Source: Methanomicrobiales archaeon (GTDB taxonomy: Archaea > Halobacteriota > Methanomicrobia > Methanomicrobiales > Methanospirillaceae). From it: a stretch of 12,975 nucleotides of DNA. Positions 1 to 6,109 of this stretch are shown piece by piece. Location of the stretch: contig JAAZNH010000185.1 of NCBI GenBank assembly GCA_012798365.1, positions 1 through 12,975 of the forward strand. The letters are read 5' to 3'. How positions within the stretch are numbered: position 1 is the stretch's first letter; the number at the start of each line of letters is the position of its first letter. The position numbers and the translations under genes are program-made. The notes below the pieces were generated by a model that ran no database searches, was not told the DNA's origin, and saw only the letters and a list, made by a program, of their open reading frames with translations.

Positions 1-308
1 GACGGTTTCTTCTCGGACGTGTTCACGATGACGATCCCGCCCTGCTTCACCCCCTGGAAGACGTTGACATCCTTGATGAGCGTGCTGTCCTGGACAATAA
101 TATAGTCCGGCTCATACACCTGGCTCCGTTTACGGATCTTCTTGTTGTCAAACCGGACAAATGCCTGCACCGGCGCGCCGCGCCGTTCAACACCAAATGC
201 CGGGAATGCCTGGGCAAAGACGCCGCCTTCAAACGCGGCGACTGCAATCAGTTCGGCAGCAGTGACTGACCCCTGGCCACCCCTGCCGTGGATACGTAGT
301 TCTCGCAC
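1..308 (-). CDS. porC: Pyruvate:ferredoxin oxidoreductase gamma subunit, N-terminal part (3' end outside window)
   Basis: About 102 N-terminal residues are visible; the gene runs off the left edge. The protein opens with an HGRGGQGSVTAAE block (glycines and Gln at residues 8-13) and continues with AFPAFGVERRGAPVQAF. Both are hallmarks of the gamma subunit of archaeal 2-oxoacid:ferredoxin oxidoreductases, and the FGVERRGAPV form fits the pyruvate enzyme best. In methanogens this cytoplasmic complex interconverts acetyl-CoA plus CO2 and pyruvate with ferredoxin, mainly for carbon assimilation. The start is a GTG at 306-308, because the conserved region begins immediately after it and no in-frame ATG precedes it; a weak AGGGAT lies a few bases upstream. 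The other subunits (delta, alpha, beta) would be expected further left, outside the window. A related oxidoreductase (2-oxoglutarate or 2-oxoisovalerate type) is less likely. Confidence 0.88.
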   Translation of the reverse strand, partial: MRELRIHGRGGQGSVTAAELIAVAAFEGGVFAQAFPAFGVERRGAPVQAFVRFDNKKIRKRSQVYEPDYIIVQDSTLIKDVNVFQGVKQGGIVIVNTSEKKP

Positions 309-340
309 AAAAAATCCCTAATAATCTTACATGATAAATC

Positions 341-348
341 AATATAAA
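341..348 (-). promoter_or_regulatory. TATA-like element for porC
   Basis: Read on the minus strand this is TTTATATT, a good archaeal TATA sequence. It sits about 35 bases before the GTG start of porC, overlapping the very end of the upstream marker 12 gene. It suggests that porC can be transcribed on its own even though it lies only 41 bases behind that gene. Confidence 0.45.
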
Positions 349-349
349 T

Positions 350-1222
350 CTAGAGATCCACATCGAGCCCAAGGATCTCTTTTGTGCCGGAAAATACATC
401 GCGGGCAATTTTTACCAGGCCGCGGGAAGCGCACCATTCATCGTACACGGCCACATCGCAGCCTAAAAGACCATTCACTTCCGGTGCAATGACCGGCGCG
501 AGACTACCGGCCAGCGCGATCTTTGCGCGGGGATTGAGGAGCCGGAGTGCAGCGCATTCCATGGCCGAGAACATGGCAACCGTGCGCATGCGTTCTCCTT
601 CCGGGACGGAAAAATCCACGCCCGCATGCTGGAATGCCTCATTGGCCGTCCACTTCCCTTCATCCACTTTCCGGATCGCGTCCACATCCAGTGCGCCATG
701 CTTCGATCCCGGCGCAAAGACGCAGGCATCGAATGCCCCCACAAGTTTTCCTTCGGAGACAAGCAGCGTTACCGTGTTGGAACTCACATCCGAGACAATG
801 AAATCCGGGCCCAGGGCAACCGTGACTTCATACGCGATACCGATCTTCTCGGGACTGGTCTGGTGCGAGTACGCCTTGAAGCGCGGATCGGTAGGTGATC
901 CCCGGTGCAGACCGGGCATGACAACCGCCGGAATTCCGCTTGCTGCAACTTCATCATAGACCCGGGTCCCGCCTCCAATGTGCTTACCGGCACCCTCGCG
1001 GCTGACAAGGCCGCGGTTTCTGACTTTTTTAATATCCGTGATCGCAGCGATGTTGTCGCCCATTGAATAACAGAGTGCGATCCCCTCAATCTCGTCAACC
1101 GGGCAGATGCGGGAGAGGTCTGCGATTTTAAAATCCTTTGCAGCTTCGCGCGAGATCCGGAACTCGCCCGTGTCACCGGCGAACCGCATCGCGGATGTGC
1201 CGTGGTCAATCCCGATGAACAT
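350..1222 (-). CDS. Methanogenesis marker 12 protein (UPF0285-like, ASKHA fold)
   Basis: This 290-residue protein has a function that is not known. It begins MFIGIDHGTSAMRFA, a typical first phosphate-binding motif of the ASKHA (acetate kinase/Hsp70/actin) superfamily. A second such motif is around residues 140-152 (FIVSDVSSNTVTL), and an adenosine-type loop is around 236-243 (ALAGSLAP). These features and the length match the methanogen-restricted marker 12 family, whose members occur in methanogens and are presumed to bind a nucleotide. The open frame extends upstream to 1483, but that extension is antisense to the epimerase gene and lacks family similarity. The ATG at 1220-1222 starts exactly at the conserved motif. 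The gene is divergent from the epimerase across a very short gap and precedes porC on the same strand by 41 bases. Family assignment is from memory of the motif pattern and is fairly secure; the role is open. Confidence 0.8.
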   Translation of the reverse strand: MFIGIDHGTSAMRFAGDTGEFRISREAAKDFKIADLSRICPVDEIEGIALCYSMGDNIAAITDIKKVRNRGLVSREGAGKHIGGGTRVYDEVAASGIPAVVMPGLHRGSPTDPRFKAYSHQTSPEKIGIAYEVTVALGPDFIVSDVSSNTVTLLVSEGKLVGAFDACVFAPGSKHGALDVDAIRKVDEGKWTANEAFQHAGVDFSVPEGERMRTVAMFSAMECAALRLLNPRAKIALAGSLAPVIAPEVNGLLGCDVAVYDEWCASRGLVKIARDVFSGTKEILGLDVDL

Positions 1223-1230
1223 ACCAGTAA

Positions 1231-1240
1231 TCCTATAGGA
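1231..1240. promoter_or_regulatory. Perfect 10-bp palindrome in the divergent gap
   Basis: TCCTATAGGA is its own reverse complement. It lies in the 36-39 bp between the starts of the marker 12 gene (1222, minus) and the epimerase gene (1259/1262, plus). The core CTATAG is TATA-like in both directions. With so little space, the promoters of the two genes must overlap, so this may be a shared promoter core or an operator. Ten-base palindromes arise by chance fairly easily, so the assignment is tentative. Confidence 0.3.
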
Positions 1241-1261
1241 TGGATGACATATTAGGTAGTG

Positions 1262-2197
1262 ATGTTTGATGTGGTGACGGGCGGTGCCGGTTTCATCGGC
1301 TCGCATCTGGTAGATTCCCTGGTCAGCCAGGGAAAGCAAGTAGTAGTCATTGATTCTCTTGTGGCCGGAAAAAAAGCAACCATTGCCGGCCACATTTCTT
1401 CCGGTAAAGTCCGGCTGGTTGAAAAAGATCTTCTCAAAGACGGCTGGCAGGATTCCCTGAACGGCGCAGCACGTGTCTGGCACCTTGCAGCGGATCCGGA
1501 TGTACGGCAGAGCGCGATGACACCGGACCCCACGTTCAATAATAATATCGTTGCCACGTACCGCGTTCTCGAAGCAATGCGTCTCCAGAATGTCCCCGAA
1601 CTGGTATTCACCTCCACATCAACCGTGTACGGGAATGCGATGATCATTCCGACGCCCGAGAACTATGCACCCTTCGAGCCGGTATCCGTTTATGGCGCAA
1701 GTAAGCTTGCCTGCGAGGCCATCATCTCCGCATACTGCCATTCCTTTGGCATGAAATCCTGGCAGTTCCGGTTTGCTAACATCATCGGCGCCCGGAGCGG
1801 TCATGGTGTTATTACCGATTTTGTCCGGAAACTCCGGGAAAATCCCGGCGAGCTTGAGATCCTTGGCGACGGGAAACAGACCAAATCATACCTTGAGATT
1901 CACGAATGCGTTGACTGTATGCATTTTGCTATTGCCCATTCCCGGGAGCCGGTCAATATTTTCAACATCGGTTCAGAAGACTGGATTGATGTGAAGACAC
2001 TTGCCGATATCGTGGTTGAAGAGATGCAGCTCAAAGGCGTAAACTACCGGTTCACCGGTGGGGCCCTTGGCTGGGTTGGCGACGTGCCAAAGATGCAGCT
2101 CGGCATCGATCGCTTAAAGGCCCTTGGCTGGAAACCGCAGAAAGGTTCACGGGAAAGCATCCGCATCGCTGCACGGGCCGCTGTGCACGGAGAATAA
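1262..2197 (+). CDS. NAD-dependent sugar-nucleotide epimerase/dehydratase (UDP-glucose 4-epimerase-like)
   Basis: This 311-residue extended short-chain dehydrogenase probably acts on a nucleotide sugar in the cytoplasm, feeding glycan or S-layer glycosylation precursors. The Rossmann motif TGGAGFIG is at residues 6-13. Asp31 at the end of the second strand (VVVID) suggests NAD rather than NADP. The catalytic set is TSTSTVYG around 117-124 and YGASK with Tyr144 and Lys148. Length is normal for archaeal GalE-like enzymes. A GTG at 1259 sits directly before the ATG at 1262; I prefer the ATG because the first strand of the fold begins there. Only one base separates its stop from the next gene, so the two are probably cotranscribed. 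The exact substrate (UDP-glucose, UDP-GlcNAc or another) cannot be read from the sequence. Confidence 0.85.
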   Translation: MFDVVTGGAGFIGSHLVDSLVSQGKQVVVIDSLVAGKKATIAGHISSGKVRLVEKDLLKDGWQDSLNGAARVWHLAADPDVRQSAMTPDPTFNNNIVATYRVLEAMRLQNVPELVFTSTSTVYGNAMIIPTPENYAPFEPVSVYGASKLACEAIISAYCHSFGMKSWQFRFANIIGARSGHGVITDFVRKLRENPGELEILGDGKQTKSYLEIHECVDCMHFAIAHSREPVNIFNIGSEDWIDVKTLADIVVEEMQLKGVNYRFTGGALGWVGDVPKMQLGIDRLKALGWKPQKGSRESIRIAARAAVHGE

Positions 2198-2198
2198 C

Positions 2199-3356
2199 AT
2201 GAAATATATCGTGATCCTCGGCGATGGGATGGCTGATGAGCCGCTCGAAGATCTGGGCAACAAGACTCCTCTTGAGTATGCAAAAACGCCGAACATGGAC
2301 AGGATGGCCCGGGAGGAATCCAGCGGCATGCTACGGACTGTTCCCGATGGCTACGAAGCCGGAAGCGATATTGCCAACATGGCCGTGCTCGGCTACGCAC
2401 CCGAGAAATATTACACCGGCCGCGGGCCGCTCGAAGCGCTGAGCATGGGAGTAGATCTTGGACCGGATGATGTTGCATACCGGTGCAACCTTGTCACGGT
2501 TGATGACAACACGATGATCGACTTCTCGGCCGGTCACATTACAAGCGAAGAAGGAGCAAAGCTCTTTTCTTCACTGCAGAAAGCCGCACCCGAAGTTATG
2601 TTCCACGCCGGTGTGAGTTACCGCAACCTTCTCGTGGTCAGTGGCGGCAAAGGTGCTGCAACCACGCCGCCGCATGACATTGTCGGCCAGGGGATCTCCC
2701 CGTTCCTGCCCAAGGGGCCGGATGCGGAGCTCCTCATGCAGTGCATGGAGAAGAGCCGGCATCTCTTTGACAAACACCCGGTCAACCATGCCCGGATCCA
2801 GGCCGGCAAACGGCCGGCAACCCGGATCTGGCCGTGGAGCGGTGGGCTCAAACCGGCCTTCCCCCTCTTTGAGAAAAAGTACGGGAAGAAAGCCGGCATC
2901 ATTTCTGCCGTTGACCTCCTCAACGGGATCGGCCGGTGCGCCGGCATGGAAGTGATCCCCGTCCCGGGTGCAACCGGGTATCTTGATACAGACTATGCTG
3001 CAAAAGCCCGGTACGCGCTCGACGCGATCAAACGCCTTGACTTTGTCTATGTCCATATCGAAGCACCGGACGAGGCCGGGCACATGGGAAGCGTTGAGGA
3101 GAAAGTAAAAGCGATCGAGCGCGTCGATGGCGTTGTGGGAACGATCCTAGACGGATTTGATGGTGTTGTCGCGGTCCTGCCCGATCACCCGACACCCATC
3201 CGGATCAAGACACATTCCCGTGATCCGGTCCCGTTCGTTGTCCGGGGCAAGGGAACGGATGAAGTCACGCACTACTCTGAATCCGCGGCAAAGAGCGGCG
3301 GGTTTGGCATCCGGAATGCAACGGAATTCTTAGATCTGCTCTTTGGAGAATCCTGA
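2199..3356 (+). CDS. apgM: Archaeal cofactor-independent phosphoglycerate mutase (ApgM family; possible homoserine kinase)
   Basis: A 385-residue member of the alkaline-phosphatase superfamily that would interconvert 3- and 2-phosphoglycerate. Visible motifs are GDGMADEP with metal-binding Asp9, the nucleophile region GSDIANMAVLGY with Ser56, EAPDEAGHMG (Asp291, His295), LPDHPTPI (Asp329, His330) and His339 further on. The start is the ATG at 2199. A GGAG at 2189-2192 lies six bases upstream, and the reading frame's extension back to 2124 is only the end of the epimerase gene in another frame. A paralogous branch of this family has been proposed to be homoserine kinase, and the segment around 211-260 (WPWSGG, SAVDLLNGIG) could fit either branch. 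A threonine synthase gene 8 kb away makes the alternative worth keeping. It is followed by a T7 tract. Confidence 0.85.
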   Translation: MKYIVILGDGMADEPLEDLGNKTPLEYAKTPNMDRMAREESSGMLRTVPDGYEAGSDIANMAVLGYAPEKYYTGRGPLEALSMGVDLGPDDVAYRCNLVTVDDNTMIDFSAGHITSEEGAKLFSSLQKAAPEVMFHAGVSYRNLLVVSGGKGAATTPPHDIVGQGISPFLPKGPDAELLMQCMEKSRHLFDKHPVNHARIQAGKRPATRIWPWSGGLKPAFPLFEKKYGKKAGIISAVDLLNGIGRCAGMEVIPVPGATGYLDTDYAAKARYALDAIKRLDFVYVHIEAPDEAGHMGSVEEKVKAIERVDGVVGTILDGFDGVVAVLPDHPTPIRIKTHSRDPVPFVVRGKGTDEVTHYSESAAKSGGFGIRNATEFLDLLFGES

Positions 3357-3360
3357 TCCG

Positions 3361-3367
3361 TTTTTTT
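3361..3367 (+). terminator. Poly-T terminator after apgM
   Basis: Seven consecutive T residues begin four bases after the apgM stop codon. Euryarchaeal RNA polymerases terminate at such T tracts without needing a strong hairpin. Confidence 0.5.
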
Positions 3368-3612
3368 AAACCTGGCAAAAGGAAAAGGCGGCATCAGACC
3401 CCTGCTTCATCATGCATCAGTGGGGGTAACTTTCATCACGTGCCGCGGATCAATGATGAGCCCACAATCCTATTAATTCTTTTATGAACCGGGTTTCCGG
3501 TTCAAGCGTTTCCGGCACGAAAAAGAAAAAAAACATTCTGTGTTTCAACCACAATAGAACAGGTCCAATTGACAACGCATTAATAACTCCGCTCCCATAA
3601 AAAATCATATCC
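3368..3612. other. Intergenic region before the acyltransferase gene
   Basis: No gene is recognisable in this stretch. It contains a perfect hairpin with 7-bp arms (GAACCGG at 3486-3492, loop GTTT, CCGGTTC at 3497-3503) and A/T-rich patches around 3470-3485 and 3523-3535. A TATA-like TTAATAA at 3580-3586 lies about 30 bases before the acyltransferase ATG. No Shine-Dalgarno sequence is seen in front of that ATG, so the transcript may be leaderless. Confidence 0.4.
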
Positions 3613-4593
3613 ATGAAGCGGCAGAAATCTTCGGAAACGGTCGAATCACGGCCGAAAAAAGATCGGATCCTGTTTTTTGACATTGTCCGGATTCTCTGTA
3701 TCGCCTTCATTGTCTACGACCACTCCCAGTTCCGCCTCATCCCGGATTTCAACCAGCTCTTCTTTGCAAGCGGCAACATCTTCTTTAATATCTACACTGC
3801 CGGGCTTGCCGGCGATGCCGTATATGGCATGATCTTCATCAGCGGTGCCGTGCTGGAGTATAATTATGCCGGCCTCGAGAAACTCCATGGCTATGCGCAA
3901 TTCCTCTTCCGCCGGTTTGTCCGGCTTTACCCGGCCTTCTGGATGAGCCTTGTTGTCAGCCTGATCTGCTTCCCGCTCCTCTGGCAGAACGGGCTCATTG
4001 ACGTCCTCTTTGAGTTCACCGGCTTTTTCATTGTGCTGGGCCAGGGTCCCGGGTACATCAACCTCATGGGCTGGTTCATTGCAGCAATTGTCTCCTTGTA
4101 TATTCTCTTCCCCTGGTTCTCTCAGGTCATGCGGAAGTACGGCTTTCCGGCTCTTGTGGGTTTTCTTGTGATCAGCTGGGGTCTGCGTTTCCTCCTCACC
4201 ACGTATAACCTTGGTCCCGTCGAACTCTTCTGGCGCTGGTTCCCGCTGTGCAATGCATTTGAGTTCTGTCTTGGGATCTATCTTGTCCAGGCCGGACTGT
4301 ACCCTAAAACACCGACAAGATCCCCGGTTGTGAGGGAGCTCTCCGACATGAGTTATTACGTCTTCATCTTCCATATCGTAGTCATTGATATCTTCCTCAG
4401 CTATCTTCTGTCAACACTGGGCATGTTCGATGTGTCCCTTGTGTCCGGTAATTATCCTCTCGCTGACACGATCTGGTATATCCAGATGATGGCCGGTGTT
4501 CTCATCGTATCCTACCTCGTGATGAAGATCGACTCCCGGCTCCAGAAATGGATCCTGCAGCAGGATACCGTCAGAAGATTCCTGCGTTCCTGA
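3613..4593 (+). CDS. Membrane acyltransferase, acyltransferase-3 family
   Basis: A 326-residue integral membrane protein with about eight to nine hydrophobic segments (roughly 20-37, 55-80, 107-125, 132-168 as two, 180-197, 206-226, 248-268 and 285-305). Family signs are FFDIVRILCIAFIVYDHS near the N-terminus with His37, RRFVRLYPAFW at 100-110 right after the second segment, and LSDMSYYVFIFHIVV at 243-257 with His254. Proteins of this family transfer acyl groups, often acetyl, from a cytoplasmic donor onto extracytoplasmic sugars or lipids. The likely role is therefore decoration of surface glycans, but the acceptor is unknown. The start ATG is followed by a basic N-terminus (KRQK, RPKK) consistent with a cytoplasmic end. 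The gene stands alone, with a T5 tract directly after the stop. Confidence 0.8.
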   Translation: MKRQKSSETVESRPKKDRILFFDIVRILCIAFIVYDHSQFRLIPDFNQLFFASGNIFFNIYTAGLAGDAVYGMIFISGAVLEYNYAGLEKLHGYAQFLFRRFVRLYPAFWMSLVVSLICFPLLWQNGLIDVLFEFTGFFIVLGQGPGYINLMGWFIAAIVSLYILFPWFSQVMRKYGFPALVGFLVISWGLRFLLTTYNLGPVELFWRWFPLCNAFEFCLGIYLVQAGLYPKTPTRSPVVRELSDMSYYVFIFHIVVIDIFLSYLLSTLGMFDVSLVSGNYPLADTIWYIQMMAGVLIVSYLVMKIDSRLQKWILQQDTVRRFLRS

Positions 4594-4606
4594 TTTTTCC
4601 CCGTAT

Positions 4607-4690
4607 ATTTTGGGGGAATTGTTGTTTGGTCTGGGTTGTTGTACTTCGTTGTCCCTGGAAAATTTTGGTTTTTCTTCTTTTGTATCTGAA
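4607..4690. other. T/G-rich stretch upstream of cdc6
   Basis: The plus strand here is strikingly rich in T and G, with a G5 run at 4612-4616 and repeated GTTGTT/TTTGG words. This kind of strand-biased, easily melted DNA is common beside archaeal replication origins, where G strings accompany origin recognition boxes. No coding capacity was seen in it. The link to an origin is inferred from the adjacent replication initiator gene. Confidence 0.3.
4652..4668 (+). repeat. Inverted-pair element, upstream copy (origin-box candidate)
   Basis: The sequence TCCCTGGAAAATTTTGG matches the reverse complement of 5969-5985 (TCCCGGAAAATTTCTGG) at 16 positions if one gap is allowed in each. The two copies flank cdc6 in opposite orientation. 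The TCC-CTGGAAA core loosely resembles the TCCAGTGGAAA dyad of archaeal origin recognition boxes. That resemblance is weak and the assignment is tentative. Confidence 0.3.
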
Positions 4691-4698
4691 TATTTTAA
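4690..4698 (+). promoter_or_regulatory. TATA-like element for cdc6
   Basis: The A/T block ATATTTTAA lies upstream of the replication initiator gene and would place a transcription start near 4720. The 13-bp repeats that follow overlap its end and cover the expected start site, an arrangement suited to autoregulation. Confidence 0.35.
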
Positions 4699-4725
4699 GC
4701 GGGACTATTAAGCGGGACTAAGCGG
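4695..4725 (+). repeat. 13-bp tandem repeat upstream of cdc6
   Basis: TTAAGCGGGACTA occurs twice, exactly and head to tail (4695-4707 and 4708-4720). It is followed by a partial third copy in which TAAGCGG (4719-4725) overlaps the end of the second. The TAAGCGG cores are therefore spaced by 13 and then 10 bases, close to helical repeats. Such iterated sites beside an initiator gene suggest protein binding, perhaps by the initiator itself. Confidence 0.6.
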
Positions 4726-4732
4726 TGAATAG

Positions 4733-4840
4733 ATGACATTTTACATTTTGCATTTTATGGCAGTTTCGTATTCCAATCAAATTATTAGCGATGCGGTTGA
4801 CGTGTACTGCAATGAAGAAGAACCTGCTGATGTGGGATGA
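4733..4840 (+). CDS. Possible 35-residue leader ORF overlapping the cdc6 start
   Basis: An ATG at 4733-4735 has a GGTGA four bases upstream (4724-4728) and opens a 35-codon frame ending in TGA at 4838-4840, inside the first codons of cdc6 in a different frame. The predicted peptide starts MTFYILHFMAV and ends in an acidic stretch, with no family I recognise. It could be a leader peptide that couples translation to cdc6, whose own start has no clear Shine-Dalgarno sequence. It could equally be chance, since its first third is the 7-bp repeat CATTTTN. Confidence 0.2.
   Translation: MTFYILHFMAVSYSNQIISDAVDVYCNEEEPADVG
4737..4757 (+). repeat. 7-bp A/T-rich tandem repeat, three copies
   Basis: CATTTTA, CATTTTG and CATTTTA follow each other without spacers. 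The block is A/T-rich and easily melted, and it lies between the 13-bp repeats and the start of the replication initiator gene. Confidence 0.5.
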
Positions 4841-5936
4841 ATCGCTCTTCCGTGACCCGGATGTGCTGGAGATCGACTATGTTCCCGAGCAGTTCGAGTT
4901 CCGCGATACCCAGATGCGGGACCTCGCGTTCCAGATCCGTCCCGGCATCCGGGGAGGCCGGCCGCTCAATACCGTCTGTAAAGGCCTTCCCGGTACCGGA
5001 AAGACCACGAGCATCAGGAAACTCTTCGAGGAGATCGAAGAGACGACAAAGAAGCTCGTCCCGGTCTACATCAACTGCCAGATCGATAATACGAAGTTTG
5101 CCATCGTCTCGCAGATTTACAAGAAACTCTCCGGTCATCTCCCGCCTTCCTCAGGAACATCGTTCAAGCAGGTCTTCGATGCGATTGCACGCATCCTGAT
5201 CAAGGACGATATTGTTCTTCTGGTCACGCTCGATGATGCAAACTACCTGCTGTACGAGAACGAGATCAACAAGGTCCTCTATACGCTCCTCCGGTCCCAT
5301 GAGACGTACGAAGGGACCCGCATCGGCGTTATCGTGATCATCAGCGACATGGATGTTGATCTTTCCCGGGCGGTCGATGCCCGGGTTGCCTCGGTCTTCC
5401 GGCCAACAGAGATCTACTTCGCACCTTATACGGATGCTGAGATCCGCGAGATCATGAAAGTCCGTGTAACGCAGGGTCTCTTCTCGGGTGTTCTGTCAGA
5501 TGAGCTGCTTGACCTTGTTGTGGAGCAGACCCAGAACAGCGGGGACCTCCGCGTGGGTATCGACCTGCTGAAACGTGCAACCCTTTCGGCGGAGCGGGCC
5601 GCCCGGCGCAGCATTGAACGCGAAGATATCTGCGGCGCGTACGAGATCTCGAAGTACCTCCATCTCAACTTCACGGTGAAAACCCTCAAAGACGAGGAGC
5701 GGATCATCCTCCGGGCCCTCGCAGAACAGAGTACCAAAGAGCACGAAATGAATGCCGGTGATGTCTATAAAGCAATTAAGGAGAAGAACGCGATCGGGTA
5801 CACACGGTTCTATGAGATCGTGAAAAAGATGGATGCGATGCGCCTTGTGAACCTCCAGTACCGCGAGGGCAAGGGCAGGACGCGCATCATCACGCTCCGG
5901 TACGAGCCGGAAAAAGTGCTCGGGTACCTGAGCTGA
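4812..5936 (+). CDS. cdc6: Orc1/Cdc6-type replication initiator
   Basis: A 374-residue AAA+ ATPase that recognises the replication origin and helps load the MCM helicase. Walker A is GLPGTGKT at 58-65. The Walker B region is LLVTLDDANYL with Asp141-Asp142, where the second position is Asp instead of the usual Glu. Sensor 1 lies at IIISDMD-like residues near 176-181, and sensor 2 is GDLRVGIDLLKRA with Arg247. A C-terminal winged-helix DNA-binding domain covers about 290-374. The ATG at 4812 is chosen because the conserved MKKNLLMWDE-type N-terminus begins there; an in-frame ATG at 4791 would add seven unconvincing residues. Neither has a strong Shine-Dalgarno sequence. Repeats upstream and an inverted element downstream suggest a nearby origin. 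The gene ends in a T7 tract. Confidence 0.93.
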   Translation: MKKNLLMWDESLFRDPDVLEIDYVPEQFEFRDTQMRDLAFQIRPGIRGGRPLNTVCKGLPGTGKTTSIRKLFEEIEETTKKLVPVYINCQIDNTKFAIVSQIYKKLSGHLPPSSGTSFKQVFDAIARILIKDDIVLLVTLDDANYLLYENEINKVLYTLLRSHETYEGTRIGVIVIISDMDVDLSRAVDARVASVFRPTEIYFAPYTDAEIREIMKVRVTQGLFSGVLSDELLDLVVEQTQNSGDLRVGIDLLKRATLSAERAARRSIEREDICGAYEISKYLHLNFTVKTLKDEERIILRALAEQSTKEHEMNAGDVYKAIKEKNAIGYTRFYEIVKKMDAMRLVNLQYREGKGRTRIITLRYEPEKVLGYLS

Positions 5937-5943
5937 TTTTTTT
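5937..5943 (+). terminator. Poly-T terminator after cdc6
   Basis: Seven T residues follow the cdc6 TGA stop codon directly. Confidence 0.5.
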
Positions 5944-5968
5944 CTAAACGGATCGTTGTTTGGTTTTT

Positions 5969-5985
5969 CCAGAAATTTTCCGGGA
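5969..5985 (-). repeat. Inverted-pair element, downstream copy (origin-box candidate)
   Basis: Read on the minus strand this is TCCCGGAAAATTTCTGG, the partner of 4652-4668. In addition, the 10-mer GTTGTTTGGT occurs in the same orientation at 4621-4630 and 5955-5964, so the two flanks of cdc6 share two separate words. Confidence 0.3.
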
Positions 5986-6059
5986 TCTATGGGAAGAATT
6001 ATCGCAGCCCCCATATAATCATCGTTTTTTAAGGTAAATCCAGCCTTCAATTCAAAAAT

Positions 6060-6091
6060 GCCCGGAGATCCCGCCGCATCTGACGCCGGGC
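6060..6091 (+). promoter_or_regulatory. Bulged hairpin between cdc6 and mch
   Basis: GCCCGGAGAT (6060-6069) can pair with ATCT (6078-6081) and CCGGGC (6086-6091), giving a 10-bp stem interrupted by a four-base bulge (GACG). The sequence GGTTTT follows. It could be part of the mch leader if transcription starts at the upstream TATA-like elements (around 6014-6019 or 6025-6032), or a backup terminator for cdc6. Confidence 0.35.
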
Positions 6092-6100
6092 GGTTTTCAC

Positions 6101-6109
6101 AAATATTAT
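6101..6109 (+). promoter_or_regulatory. TATA-like element for mch
   Basis: AAATATTAT lies about 45 bases before the mch ATG, consistent with an archaeal promoter giving a short leader of about 20 bases. A weak AGGGG at 6137-6141 could act as ribosome binding site. Confidence 0.35.

Noticed and set aside
384..959. 191-codon plus-strand frame
   Set aside because: Shadow of the marker 12 gene on the opposite strand; composition is Ser/Arg/Thr-rich noise with no motif.
1223..1483. Open-frame extension of the marker 12 gene upstream of 1222
   Set aside because: It is antisense to the epimerase N-terminus and has no family similarity; the conserved ASKHA motif starts at 1222.
3646..4374. 242-codon minus-strand frame
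   Set aside because: Antisense to the clear acyltransferase gene; its highly charged, Glu/Asp-rich product is what the reverse strand of hydrophobic codons gives.
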